Assembly: GCA_013399895.1 (NCBI GenBank)
Contig: VXBA01001790.1
Location: 67,190 to 131,189 of the forward strand
Length of the DNA: 64,000 bases
Reading direction: 5' to 3'
From: Serilophus lunatus
Taxonomy: Eukaryota; Chordata; Aves; Passeriformes; Eurylaimidae
The notes below the pieces were generated by a model, which saw only the letters and a list, made by a program, of their open reading frames with translations, did no database searches and was not told the DNA's origin. Of the stretch, positions 35,624 to 48,100 are shown piece by piece. The first letter of the stretch is position 1. Each line of letters opens with the position of its first letter. A program made the position numbers and the translations under genes.

Positions 35624-36160
35624 ATTGTTTTGTTTTTAATTATAGAGATGTAATTTAAATATTGAAGGTAAACCATGTAAGCCAGACTGGCATTTCAAGC
35701 TAACAGAAAAACTGAACAACTATTTAAATTTGTGTGTATATTTTGCTTCCCAAAATGCAAAGCATAGATGCATTTTGAAGTACACATTGAGAAACTATCT
35801 CATCAGATTATTCCTTATTATAAATTCTGACATAAAAACACAGGTCTAATAAAAATTACGACTTTTTTTTTTAAGGCATTTCAACTAGTTATGCCGAGAT
35901 AAAACTAACATAACCTTAGTCAATAACATTCTAGCCTTCAGTCAGCATCAATTGCTTCAGTTGCCTGTGTACTAACTTGTGGAAAAAAAAGTCAATACTA
36001 TATTAAAACACTTGAGCTCATGAATTATTTGCAACTGAGTCAAAGTTTCAATGTGCTTTGAAACAGAAGGTGAATATGGTGACAAGATGCAGAAATATTT
36101 CATCCCAATAACCAATATTTCTTATTTATACAATAAATCTGAGTATACACTATAATAAAA
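35624..36160 (+). other. TMPRSS15: TMPRSS15 3' UTR, candidate
   Basis: AT-rich sequence after the stop codon. Candidate AATAAA polyadenylation signals are at 35848-35853, 36132-36137 and 36154-36159. The true end cannot be fixed from sequence alone. Confidence 0.6.
36154..36159 (+). terminator. Candidate poly(A) signal of TMPRSS15
   Basis: AATAAA hexamer; a second copy is at 36132-36137 and another at 35848-35853. Any of these could be used. Confidence 0.4.
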
Positions 36161-36949
36161 GCACTGCATACCACTTTCCCTTCTGCCTTCACCCAGAGTT
36201 TAAGAGTGGTCCATGCTGATGATTTCCCAGAACTTGCATTCACTCTGTAAGAAACATCTAAAGGTCTTTGCATTATACTAATTGCTGTGTGGATTAACTA
36301 TAATATTAATCGCTACACTTTAAGATGCCCTTTGGATGCATGACACATTAAGAAATAGTTAGTCCTTAAATTAAGTTAAAAGGAGTTAATCAATCTGTCG
36401 CCTGCTGGGTGAGATAAGAAAATTAAAACAAAGATGCAGTTTGCAGAGATGAAGAGAGCACAGCTGGTGGTGGCGTTCAATGATCCAAAAAGAAAAAGAA
36501 TAGCAATCTTTTCATCTTTATAACCTTCTTAATGCCCACCCATCATATTATCCAACTAAAGTCCATCTTACTGCTATGTATTTTAATTATCCAACAGAAT
36601 TGTCCCTTGTTACATATCTCACCCAGACCTGCCCTTTCATAGAACTGGAAGCCTAAATCTATGTTTTGACTTTCTACCCTTCTTATCTATACAAAAGAAT
36701 GCTAATGTTTCTTGAACACAGTCTCTTCTGGGCCCTTAATATTCCAAGCTACCCAGCTACCTAGCTAGAGTGAATTCCCAAAAATATTAAGCATACCCCT
36801 TAAGGCATCATTCACTCCTTTAGAGACATTGACAGGAATTTTCCTCATCTAGTCTCTACCAGATTTATTAAATTACCTATTATGCAATTCTACTTGTATT
36901 CAACTCTATATCTTAAACCATATTTCTGACAGCAAATAATTATACAGAT

Positions 36950-38130
36950 ACTAAATATGAGTACACTCTATACCCCATTTTCATTGTTGTTTGTTTTGTC
37001 AGTTGTTTCAGGAATAGAAGCTCTCTTGACTCTGGAGCAAGAGGATTCAAAGTTCTTTTTCAGCCACTTTGATTTGTTGAACTTAGAACAGTCTTCTCTG
37101 CTTGGCTTGCAGAGGGTTAATGTCCCACTGCTTATCACAGAGCTAGTCTTCAGGCTGGAAAAGTTTAACAGCAAAGTCCAATGTTACAGGATCGGATTGC
37201 ATGACAAATCTCTGTGGCTTCTGAAAAATAGAACTCATGCATATTAAGCAACTTTGCAGATCAACTTTCTTTTTTCCTTTTTCTGTGAATTTTCTTCAGA
37301 ATACGTGGAATTTGGCATGGTTCATAGGAAGCACGCAAATTCCAAGGAATTCCCATACTCACTGTTACAATGAAATGTGATTTCTTGTCTGATGGAATTC
37401 CTAGAGGAACCTCAACCCTCAGAATTATGTTCCAGTTGAGACTTGAATTCACAATCATAAGCAAAACTATCAACTTTTTTTTTTTGTAAATTCTGCAAAA
37501 TCAATTTCTCTTTGTGAAAACACTGCTAAAATGTCTTTCTTTGTACCCTCTTGTTGTAAAAAACAGCAGAATGATTTTCTAATTTGAAGGTTACTTTCCC
37601 TTCTCAGTGGGTTTTGCAATGCATGATAGATTTTCTGGCAGGTTTCCAGATATTTTTATCTGCTGCTGCAACTGCATGGCTTGATGCTTGCTTTCTCTCA
37701 CAGAGCTGCTCCCATGTGTATATAGCTCACCACCTGCTTCTTCTGAAGACATGTCCCTCAGGTCTGATTCACTGAAATGCACATCTTCAGCTGTTTGCAA
37801 ACAGCCATGTTCTGGAAAACGTCCAGTTAATTCTGGAGGCAAAGACATAGCAGAGTTAACAACATATGGTGCTTCTAAAGCATTCTTGTTCTGTTTTAGC
37901 AGTAAGTTTGACACTGGAGTGTTTTATTAGAGGACAAGCAGTGTCCCCCCCTTTGATTCTAATGCAGTTTGTACTACATGCAATATATACGTGAAGATGT
38001 GCTGTCTGTCCCAAGGTGAACTTCTGTGTGGCCACAATCGCTTCTGGTTGTTCTGTTTCTTTCCCGGCATCCGAATTTTTTGGAGCAAAAGGCTCCTGAC
38101 TTCTATTCAACTGACTGCAAAGAGAAGCGT
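36950..38130 (-). pseudogene. Protein-like broken frames, possible decayed gene
   Basis: Between the 3' ends of TMPRSS15 and CHODL the minus strand shows successive open stretches that read like protein but in shifting frames: 37856-38110 (cysteine-containing, includes TLGQTAHLHVYIACSTNC), 37591-37914 (107 codons), 37261-37473 and 36968-37174. The first is preceded by a good acceptor-like tract (minus strand CTTCTCTTTGCAG, ending near 38119). The last contains SSGTLTLCKPSREDCSKF and a basic RVKRAS site, which loosely resembles the end of zona-pellucida-type domains. The family is not established. It could be an old inactivated gene or chance; frame breaks argue against a working gene. Confidence 0.25.
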
Positions 38131-38218
38131 ATCAAATCCATTTTAAACCATCTGTTACTTTGCATTTCATTAATGATTTGAATTTGAGAAAATCCTCTAC
38201 CAACAGAGACTATCTCTT

Positions 38219-38943
38219 TGTAACTGTGAGAAAAAGGCCCACAATCATTATAGTTTTTAAAGCAATTTATTATAAAACAGAGGCAATCAGCGCTGGGCAC
38301 GTGACCTGGGTGGTTTCCAAGTCAGAGGCGCAAAGGGTCCTTAGATAGGCTAGGTTTTTATAACAAAATTGGCACAAAAGTGGGTGGGATTGTTACAATT
38401 TCTTTGAGGTAGGAGGGAAATTATTTACATAGGTACATCCTCTTTCTTCTCCCCTCGGGAATTTGGGTCTGGAGGATTTTATTGCTTTTTGAGGGTCTTG
38501 AGACCCTCATCTTGAACTTTTCAACTCTCCTGGAAAAACTGGCATAAGCCTTCCTTGATTGGTTCTGAAGGTGGCATTATCTTCTGGTGGACAAATTTAT
38601 GGCCTACCCAGGAGATCCTGGAGAGATTTACTGCAGAAAGGTGTCTCTGTTTCTTCAGAGTTTCAGGGAATCCTTGTTCTAATGGCCTTGAGCCGGAAGG
38701 GCTCATTAGAGCTCACCATATCTTAGATTACACTACTAACATATCTAAACACTATAATATGAATCCTATTCATTTAATCAAAGCATAACTCTAAAACTGC
38801 TTACAATATGAATTCTAATCATTAGCAAAAGCAAAATTCTATCAGCATTACATTTCACAGTAAAGTTCTAATTCCAAAGATTTTAGGAAGTGTGAAAGGC
38901 ATAGGTTTTGCAGAATTACACTTTCACAACGTGTTTTTTAGCA
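38219..38943 (-). mobile_element. Endogenous retrovirus LTR
   Basis: About 725-bp LTR-like block on the minus strand. It ends (minus 3' end, low coordinate) in CTCACAGTTACA, has an AATAAA signal (complement of 38266-38271) and, about 90 bp upstream of it, a TATAAAAA box (complement of 38355-38362). At the high-coordinate side a purine-rich GGGAGGGGCGG (minus strand, near 38945-38960) looks like a polypurine tract directly before the U3 start. The high boundary is uncertain by about 20 bp. Confidence 0.65.
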
Positions 38944-39520
38944 ACCGCCCCTCCCATAGCAACCAGACTCCTAGTCGTACTTTTAGGCTCTGCTGTGTCC
39001 CCTGCGCCTGCATGGACAGGGCTGCCGGTACTGGCAGAAGTTGTTTTCCCTCTGCCTTTTCCCAAAATTATAGTCGGGGCAGGGAGCGGCGGAACCATAG
39101 GCCCACCGGGCTTTGCCGTTGCGTCTGGGGAACAGGGTTACTTTTTCTACAGCAGCCAAGGGAGCCGCTATGGTTTTCCACTCCGCCCCCGGTTCTCTAA
39201 TGCCGCTTCTCCACTTGGCAATAAGGCTTTGCGTGTCTAAAACCTTGAGGATTTATTTCTTTTCGGCACTTTGCTGTTTCTCTTCTTACTCGCTGGAGCT
39301 CTTTCTCTAAGACCCGGCACGATGGGGGCTAAGTGGGATAGATGTGGTGTGTGCGGTCTGCTGCGGCGCCGTCGATCCCCGCTCCTGATTTAATAGGGGT
39401 GGTGCATCAGCCGAGCCGGATCCACCCCGCGCGGAAGGGGCTAGACCAGCCCCCTGCAGCGGCGGGGCACCAGTTTCGTGCACGGGCCGTTCCAAAGGGT
39501 TCGGCATCAATTCAATAATA
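38944..39520 (-). mobile_element. GC-rich internal remnant of the same retrovirus
   Basis: GC-rich, CpG-containing DNA unlike everything around it, joined directly to the U3 side of the LTR. Short minus-strand frames (38916-39098, 39307-39510) are rich in Pro, Ala, Gly and Ser, but I cannot assign them to gag, pro, pol or env. I infer a truncated internal region; no matching second LTR is seen. Confidence 0.45.
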
Positions 39521-39539
39521 TAAAAATAACTAAATTCTT

Positions 39540-39545
39540 TTTATT
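39540..39545 (-). terminator. Candidate poly(A) signal of CHODL
   Basis: Minus-strand AATAAA at the end of the repeat-free block, just before the GC-rich retroviral remnant. An alternative lies at 39890-39895. Confidence 0.35.
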
Positions 39546-41262
39546 ACAGCTGTTCCCAAGAAAGAGGTCTCTCTTGCTCCCAGCTAAATTGAACAATACT
39601 TGTCAGGATTAAAACAATTCTGGTCTCTGTGAGCAAGCAGGATCATAGTGTTTTCTCACTGTAAAGGATATTGAAGTATGGGACTGAACAAAGAAAGAAG
39701 TTGTGATTGATTGGGAAAACTACACAACGTGTTAAGTAGGAATAACAATACTTAACCTGAACTACAGAAAAAGGATACTTTGAAGAGGAATTAAAAACAT
39801 AGCATAACAGCAACTTTAAGAAGCTTCCAAATGTTCTTCAGTGACTAATTGCACAATTAGTATTAGTGGTATTGACCTTTCAAATCTTTTTTATTTGTTT
39901 AGAAAAAAATCATGCAAATTTGTCTCTGAACTAATGTATTTAACATCAGCCAGCACAGCATAGGCAACCCTACAGTTTTGTTTTGGTCATTCCCTCCCCA
40001 ACATCCATCCACCTGATAGTTCTAAATTTGTGCCAAACCCAACAGGGTTGAACTTGTGCTGCAACTGCAGTAAAACCCCTTAACTTTCTGCTACAGCATG
40101 AGACTATCACCAACAAATCAGACAGAGTGCTATCGCCACAACCCCAGGTCTACTTCTAATGAGTGGTAAAACTATTCTTAAGGTGCAGATAGCTCTTAAG
40201 GAACCAAAGAGAATGAGCATTAATGATGCTAATTGTAGCTCTAAAAAATGACATCACAGCTTTAAATCTGCCCAGCAATTAATATAATTTATGCTTTTTT
40301 TAGACTAACTTTTGCATTAATCCATTAGGGCTATTTCCAAGAAAAGCCATTTTTTTCTCTTTGTTCTAACATTACTTTGTTCCTAACAAACTATTAGCTA
40401 TTTTTAAATGTTATATTTAATGTCTTTTTTTTCCATAGACTTACTGAAACAGTAATTTTAATCTTAAAACTCTTGCTCACTGTGATACTATTTTTTCTCA
40501 AAAAGTGAAAAAATATTTTACTTAAATAACTTATGGCTTCCTTTAAAAGACACCTTATTAATGAGGTATTAATTGCCGAGTTTTGGTTGTTTGTTGTTTG
40601 TTTTTTTTTTGACCTTGAACAAATATATCAAAAAGTTACAGTCATTCCCTAGCAAAGTGTGAAAACACACCAAATTACTTTGATGAATCCTTGAATTTTG
40701 CCACATCAGGTTGAGGTCACAACATAGTGTCTATCTCTGTCAGCAAATGTTAACATTTAATCAAAAACTATGTTAAGTGTATAAATAAATACTAAACAAA
40801 TACTTTATATCAAAGTTTTATGAAAGATAAATTGTTGCACTGTAAAATTGTCATCTCCATTTATAGTACATCGACAAGGTTACAATGCATGAGAGAAAGA
40901 AAACAAAGAGGGTTTCTTTAGCTACAAACAGTCTTAAAACTGATATACATTGTGGATATTTCCCCATAAAAACTTCAAGTGCTCTGGTCATTTCATTCCT
41001 CACAACTAGCTAACTTACTTACATCTCTTAGCAAAATAAACACATACATACACTTTACTTAGCATGGCATATTTTGTTATTGAATTAATACACAAACATT
41101 ATATAAAAATTATCTGAACATTTGCCCCAAGGGGGAGCTTACAGTTCGTTCTTGTAGATTCTTTGCATTTTCAAGCCATTCCAAGCTAATGCTCTTTGAC
41201 AACGTTATAATACAGCCTCATTGCAAAATGTTATTTTTGCTTTGTTTTCAGTCAGTAAATCA
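39540..41262 (-). other. CHODL: CHODL 3' UTR, candidate
   Basis: AT-rich, repeat-free sequence downstream (minus strand) of the CHODL stop codon. AATAAA signals on the minus strand lie at the complements of 39890-39895 and 39540-39545; the latter sits at the edge of the retroviral remnant. I infer a 3' UTR of up to about 1.7 kb. Confidence 0.5.
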
Positions 41263-41347
41263 TTATACCTCCATGCTACTGTCCTTCCTAGTCGTCTTGG
41301 AAATCCACAGTGTGGACTGGTTTGGACTGGTCTTTGATCTTCCTTTA
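41263..41347 (-). CDS. CHODL: CHODL last coding exon, cytoplasmic tail
   Basis: KGRSKTSPNQSTLWISKTTR followed by KDSSMEV and TAA (41263-41265). Nearly the same as the human tail. The acceptor is minus-strand TTTTTCAG and the Ser codon AG|T is split by the intron. Confidence 0.96.
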
Positions 41348-42082
41348 CTGAAAAATAAAAATATAAACAATTTTTAGTGCCATATGTGCCTTTTCAGTCC
41401 TAATTCAGGTTTGCATTCAGATACAAGTGTTTCATCCCTGTATTTGAAGGCCATCGTTATTGCTTTCACTATGCAGGTTCTCCATCCACAATGGCACCAC
41501 AGTGGTGGGTGGAGGTAAGCAACTATTACCAAAGTTGCCAGATTACCCTGCTTAGCGGTGCTATTCCCAGGAACTTTGCTAACTTGGCCCATATTTATTT
41601 ATTTTGCTTTTTGAGTTTGAATGGAAACTGGGGAGAAAAAAAAAAAAAAAAAACACACAAAAAAACACCACCACACCTTCTCATATAGAGTGGTCTTTTC
41701 AGAAATGGTTGTGGACACTGTTTCACCAGGGTTGGTAGGAGCTAAGAGCTTCCCTCATCTGGGAGGATTTACAGGGGCCCAAAGAACACACAGCCCAGAG
41801 CCCATTCCCAAGGTGCTGAGGGCGCAGCCCATCCACGCCAGGGGGCTAACACAATCCTACCCCACAGGGATCCTGGTCCTGCATCTCTGTGACCCTGGAA
41901 CACTAACAGGTGCCAGTGCCAGAAAGCCTCTTCCTTGCCCTGACATCTAATGAAGTGATGGAACATGAATCAGGCTCCTAGCACTGAATGACTGCTAGGA
42001 AGCTTCCTTAGGGCTAGTTTTCTTCAAAACTGGCACTATCAGTTTGTGTGTTTGAGGATTTTTTTTTTTTTTTTTTTTTTNT

Positions 42083-42120
<38 letters not shown>

Positions 42121-45100
42121 CAAAACTGGTTCCAAAAGTAACTGCACTGCAATACTGCCAAAATGTTCACTCTCGTTTTTACAGGGAGCCCTGGGGCACC
42201 CTGCAAGTTGATGGCACTCTTTCCCCATGGTTATAACTGCCATAACACAATGCTTTCCCTCACTTCATTGGCAGGTGACAGTACAATGCAGTCTACTGGT
42301 AAGAGGGACTTCATGAGCCACTGCAGCTGCATTTGAAACAAAATGTTTCACTCCCTGGCTAGAATATTTCACACTGATCATTTTGGTTTGGTTTTGGGGT
42401 TTTTTTCAATTAAGTAAAAAACAGAGGAGGAGAAATAGCCTTCCATAACACTAAAGTTGGAAACTTGGGAATCCCAACATTCAGTTTTATTCCTTTCCTG
42501 GTGTATAGGTGTAAGCAAGTCTGAGTTCATTTAAAGTGTACTTTGAGGAAGCTGTATGGTACAGTAACCTTTAGTCCCTACAGACTTAACTCTGAAATCT
42601 TACAAAGTAATGCATGATGTATCTAAGCCCATTGGAGTAATTGAAAAGGCTCCCATTGGCTTCAGTGGACTTTAGATCAGGCCACAATGCTATGAACAAA
42701 GCAATTGCAATGGATCAGGTCACTTCAGTGCTTCTTAAAGACACTGATTCACTACTTCCTTCCAGATTAATCCAGCAAAAGCAGGTAAATTTAGTAAATT
42801 AATGATGAAATGCTTTGAATGGAGAGTCCTTGCCACACAGCAGAAACAATTTCTAAATACCTTGGATCAGAAGTCAAGCTGCATAAAACAAGCTTATCTT
42901 CAGCAAACCCATGTTAGTTTTCACCAGCTATGGTTCAGCAAATAGGTTTTAGTAAGAAAGGTAAGGAAGATGCGTAAGGAAGATGCAATAAACAGCTTGA
43001 GCATATTGCTGTTTTGACCATCAAACACAATCATAGAAACTGAGAAATATACCAGGTTGGAATTTAAACTTTCTGCAAGGCATTCAGATGATAATGGAGA
43101 TGGGTCTTTGAAGCAGTTTCTCCTTGCTTCCCTGGAAGAAATGAAAGGGAGAGTATCTAAGCATGAATGAGCTGATCAGTTCTGGTAGCTGCAGGGATGA
43201 GGTTTTGTTTTCTCTATTTCCACCCTTTAAGAGCCCATCAACAGGCAAAAGTATTTATGACTTTTCAAGATAAGCATGTCCTGGTTGGCCATGGATTGTG
43301 GCTTTCAGGGAAGCCTAAAAAAGAATGAGAAGTCAAATTCATGAGGGAAGTTGGAGATCCCTCCTTCCCCAGCAGGAGGGAATCCCTTTTCTGAAGCTCT
43401 ATGGAGTCAAAATGATCAGTTCAAGTGGTGGTTGCCTCTTTTTTTGTTTGCAATGCTTTTTGCCCAAGAACTGCATAATTTTGATAACTAGAATGATTTA
43501 TACAGTAGGTCATAAGTGGAAATATAACTGAAAATAGATGGGGAAGTATTTTTTTAAAGATAAAGTTGTGTTTCCACAGACACAGAAAATACTTTATCTA
43601 TAAATAGATCTTTTGACCAAAATGAAGGTTACTTTCCTTTAAAAAAAGAAAAAAAGTTTAGTTTCTGTAATTAAAGGCTTTGATGCAACCCAAAATGAAC
43701 ATTCTGGAAAGGAAAAACACAAAAAAAAAACAAAAACAAAACACCGTTTTTATTCAAAACTATTTTTTCTCCTTGATTTCTATGTCATTTAATCTATCTA
43801 ACTAACCAGCTAACAGAAAAGGTACCATCTTCCAAGGTGAATTTCCAATAGCTGTGCCATGCCATTTTGAAATCTCAGAATTTCAGAATATTTAATTCTG
43901 GATGAACTACTGTAGCATGAAAGAGCAAAGACCTGATCAAATCCCACTGAAGTCAACAACACTATTTCTATTGATTTCAGTGGGCCATGAATCTCTTTGT
44001 TTTCCCAGGAGTATTTGAGAGCTGAAATTCTTCTGGGGAGAGAAAAACCTGCCAGAAAAAAGTATAAACACATACTTACCAGGAAATCCAGGACCATTGT
44101 AACAGGAGTTCCAGATTTCAATTATTATAAAATTGGTATTATTATACATTTTATTCCTTTATTACACTTGTTGCTTTAAGTTCCAACCTTCTACAGCCCC
44201 AGTGCTGAGGATAGGATACAACTTTTCATAAGCATGTATTTGTCTGCCTTTAGGACACTGGAAAGTGTGCATGTCCTTTTTTTTTTTTTATAGGAAAGTG
44301 CATAACAAATACAAGCTAGTTCATGATGCAGACCTCAATATCTTCTCTTTGTGATTACTTATTTTGATGAGACATGTTATTAAGGAGTACTGCAAGTATC
44401 ACTGTACATTCACTCAAACAGACAGAAAGAGCCTCCACATACTGAGTGGTTTTTCACCTGAAATAAGGTATTTAAGCTATTGGCAGAAAATACGAAATAA
44501 AAACCACAAAGAAAAAATAAAGACTAAAAATAAGGAGGATTTTTTAAAATTTCTTACTAGTATTCCTGCTCAAGAGGGATAACAGCTAGTGAATTTGTTT
44601 ATTACTCTTGATATTATACCAAAATAGCATTTTGGTATAATTCCTTCACAGGAGGAATGAGACTGGCTCTTGTCTCCCCTTTCCTCTTAGAGGTAGAGAT
44701 ACACTGTTCTTGACTAGTCAGGAGAGCTAAAGGTGCTCCCCTGCAGGTCCCTGGAGAAGAGAAGTGGAAAATGGTACTAAGATTTTACTATCTATCTACA
44801 ATAAAACATATTTCATTTTAAACTTTTCTGGATCGCATTAACTTGGGAACATTTCCAGAATAAAAGGATCCTTGAAAGTTTCAAAAATATTAGTTTAGAA
44901 AAAAATGCCATACCTTGATATATCATATTTTGAGAAAAATTAAAAATCCAAAGAATTTTAAAGCATGAATCAAAACATCTCTTTTCATAAGCTGAAATGG
45001 TTTCTCTTTGCATAATAATTTATCTGTCTAATATTACATCTACACATGCATATTTACTTTATATATCTTCTTTAGCAGACACATGATGTACAAAAGAGCA

Positions 45101-48100
45101 CACTGGTGCATGGCTCAAAGCATGGGTTTGCTTTTCATTTTCCATTTCTTGGTTCTAGTGATCCATTTTTTGCTCATGGTATGTACAGTGAAACACCATT
45201 AAACAGCTGCTGGCCCTCAGACTTAACCTTTGAAAAAAATGCATTTAGGTCAGAAAGCGAGGCGAGTTCTTGAGTTCACTCTGTATCTCTAAGAGCCTCA
45301 CTACTATTTCCCACAGCCCAGACGAGGTGTGTATATATATATATGTATATGTGTGTGTGTGTGTGTGTATGGTAACGACAAGAGAATTGAAGTAGAAGTG
45401 TTGACAACAGCTCAGCCTGCCAAATGGTCTGCAAAGAGACTTTCTCCATAAAGAGGTGAAGTCTTAACAGCAATAGACTTTGAAAGACCTGAAAATATTT
45501 CCACATATTGTGGAAAACCTGAAGGTGAATGTTCAGCTCTGACAGCTGTAAAGTACTTGTATTTTAATACATGAAAAGATGCTTCTTTGCATATTTAGGC
45601 ACATGTGTATGTAGTCTTTCAGCATGAATAGGCAGCCAATGAAAATATGAATTCTGCATTATAAGATCAATATGGATGAGTATATTTTACCTCTTATGAA
45701 GCATCTGGAAGCAGCAAGTCCCAAAAGCCACCAGTATCAACAACAGTAGTGGTATAGTTGGTATTACGACATAAATTAGATTTGGAATTATACCTACGAG
45801 GCAAGAGTTTTCATTAATGTCTCCCATGTTAAAATACTTTTAATCATGTGAGTAAAAATCTGGAGTAAGATATCAGAAATACATTAACTTACACAAAAGA
45901 ACATTTATACTTTCCTTCTATAGGAAAAGCTTCAAAGAGATAACTCAGCAGTATCAACAATAGAAGAGCACTCGTTGAGTGATGTGCGAAATGTATCTTA
46001 AGGTCTTAAATTCTGATATTGTCCATTTTTATAATTGAAAATTCAAGTATTTTAACCAGTACATTTCATAGCCTATTATTTTTACAGTCCATATAACCTG
46101 TAGACCCTATTGCATTTGTACATTGGATTCCCACCTATGCAGGACCACAGGAGGAATGAGATTGGCTCTTGCCTCCCCTTTCCTCTTAAGGACACACTGT
46201 TCTGGACTAGTCAGGAGAGCTAAAGGTGCTCTACTGCAGGTCCCTGGAGAAGTGGGAAATGGTACTATCTGGGACTTTATTATCTGTCTACAATAAAGGA
46301 TGGGGTCTGCAACTTCCAAAAGGTTCTGACTGCTTTTAAGTAACAGCTATATACCTACATTTTTATGCCAATATACACTTAACATACAAATTGTGGCGTT
46401 TCTTACCCATTGTCCTCTTTTGAAAATATCATTCACTAGCAAAAGCAAATGTGAATATACAAGTTGGGTTTGTTAAAGAGGTTTAGATAGTGTTTGCATA
46501 GTTAGCATAAAATAGTATTCTTGATTTCAAGATATCGCTCATCAATATATCAATTCCTCTGGAGTCACAAGCAACAGAAACATCAGTTACAAAGCTGGCT
46601 CAAATCCAGACATCCAGTGTGGGAACAGAGCACCAATTTTCCATAATCCCTTGGTGCAACCCTGTAAAATCCAGAGTTGCTCTTTAGAGATGGTGAGTTC
46701 CTTGAACTAAGGTCATGCTATAACTCTTCATGAACTTCAAGACTCCATTCAGGACATAAATTTCTAAACGAAGTAGCTGTGGCATTACAGCAAGCATCTA
46801 GGCAGCTGGCATCCATTTCCAAAATATGAAGTGTCATCTCTGCTAGGAATCTCAGCAAAGCACTCAGCTCCTCCTAGCACAGGACACTTGGGGGAGCTAT
46901 GGCACGGTGCTTATTCTGCAGATAACTGGAAAATTCATGTATCTGTGAGGAAAAATTCTTTTGTGCTTTTTTAATGAGTCAAAGGTATCAGATATAAAGC
47001 ACACATTGAGGAAGAGGTGGAGAGGAGTTGAAGAGAGGCAAGGCACTGGTTATCACAGTTATCACAAAGCACTGGTTATCACAGCTCCACAGCTGGATCT
47101 TTGCATCTCAAAAAAGACAACAGTGCAGATTTCAAGGACTGCTAAACTGTAAATTGGATCAAAGTTTGGGGAGACAAAGAAATAATTTATTTCCACAGTT
47201 ACAAAGAGGACTGACTAAAACACTTCAAATGTATACATTTTCAGGGGAAAGACTGTTTTCTCCCATTGACAATCATGGAAATTGTTGAGTAGTAGTTTAA
47301 CAGAGTTCACTGTTAGTATTTTTACCAGAATGCTGAAGTTATATTATCACATTACCTGTTTCAGTAGCAATAATATGATATTGATCTTCTGGTTTGCTTG
47401 TGCCATAAGAATTTCCTGTTGGCTCTGTCTGAAGAATATCTGAAAAGGCTATCAGACATTTTAGGAAAATAATGAGTAAAAAATATGGCTGTTATGTTGT
47501 TAAGTATATTGACAGAAATCACATCTTAATTTATATTGGAAAAATGAACATTTTTATGACTGACTAAACTGCTGGATATGTATGTAAACAGGATTTTATT
47601 AAAAAATTGAGATTACATCTGGAACAAGAATTACAAACAGAGAGATGGTTGTAGCTGTTGCTCTCTAAAGGATTCATTTTTCCTATGTTCCAGTTATAAA
47701 CCTTGAGTGATTTTGGAGGTTCTTCTAAGCTATCCTTATAATCATACATTTACCATTGCAACTCATTTTAACGTTTAAACATTTCTTACCGTCATCTGGC
47801 TCTTCTCTGTCTCCCAATTCTTTTTCTAAGACATGATCTGTCAAATCAATATTTAAAATCAATTGTTGAAGAATGAAAAATGTGTGGAATACAACAGATG
47901 TTTTCATTATTTTGCATGCAGTATCACAGAAATGCCACAAATTCCACCAAAAAAAAATATTGCTTAATTCTTCAGCATTTCGTCTTCTTACCAAAGATTA
48001 TTTGCAAACTAGTGTCAAATCACTTCTAGTTCATAGTTTTTGCTCCTTTAGAAAAGGGCTAGTTCTAATTCTGGGTGATTTCTGTTAAGTTACTAGCTAA

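Larger units (their letters stand above)
41348..45690. other. CHODL: CHODL last intron
   Basis: 4.3 kb intron. Contains an A-run near 41635-41652, a GC-richer block at 41700-41960, a 60-nt poly-T with an N (42059-42118), one copy of a dispersed direct repeat (44647-44805) and a TA/TG microsatellite (45328-45370). No exon recognised. Confidence 0.6.

Noticed and set aside
36957..37247. 96-codon plus-strand frame downstream of TMPRSS15
   Set aside because: It lies opposite the protein-like minus-strand segments and has no recognisable domain; the minus strand reads more like protein.
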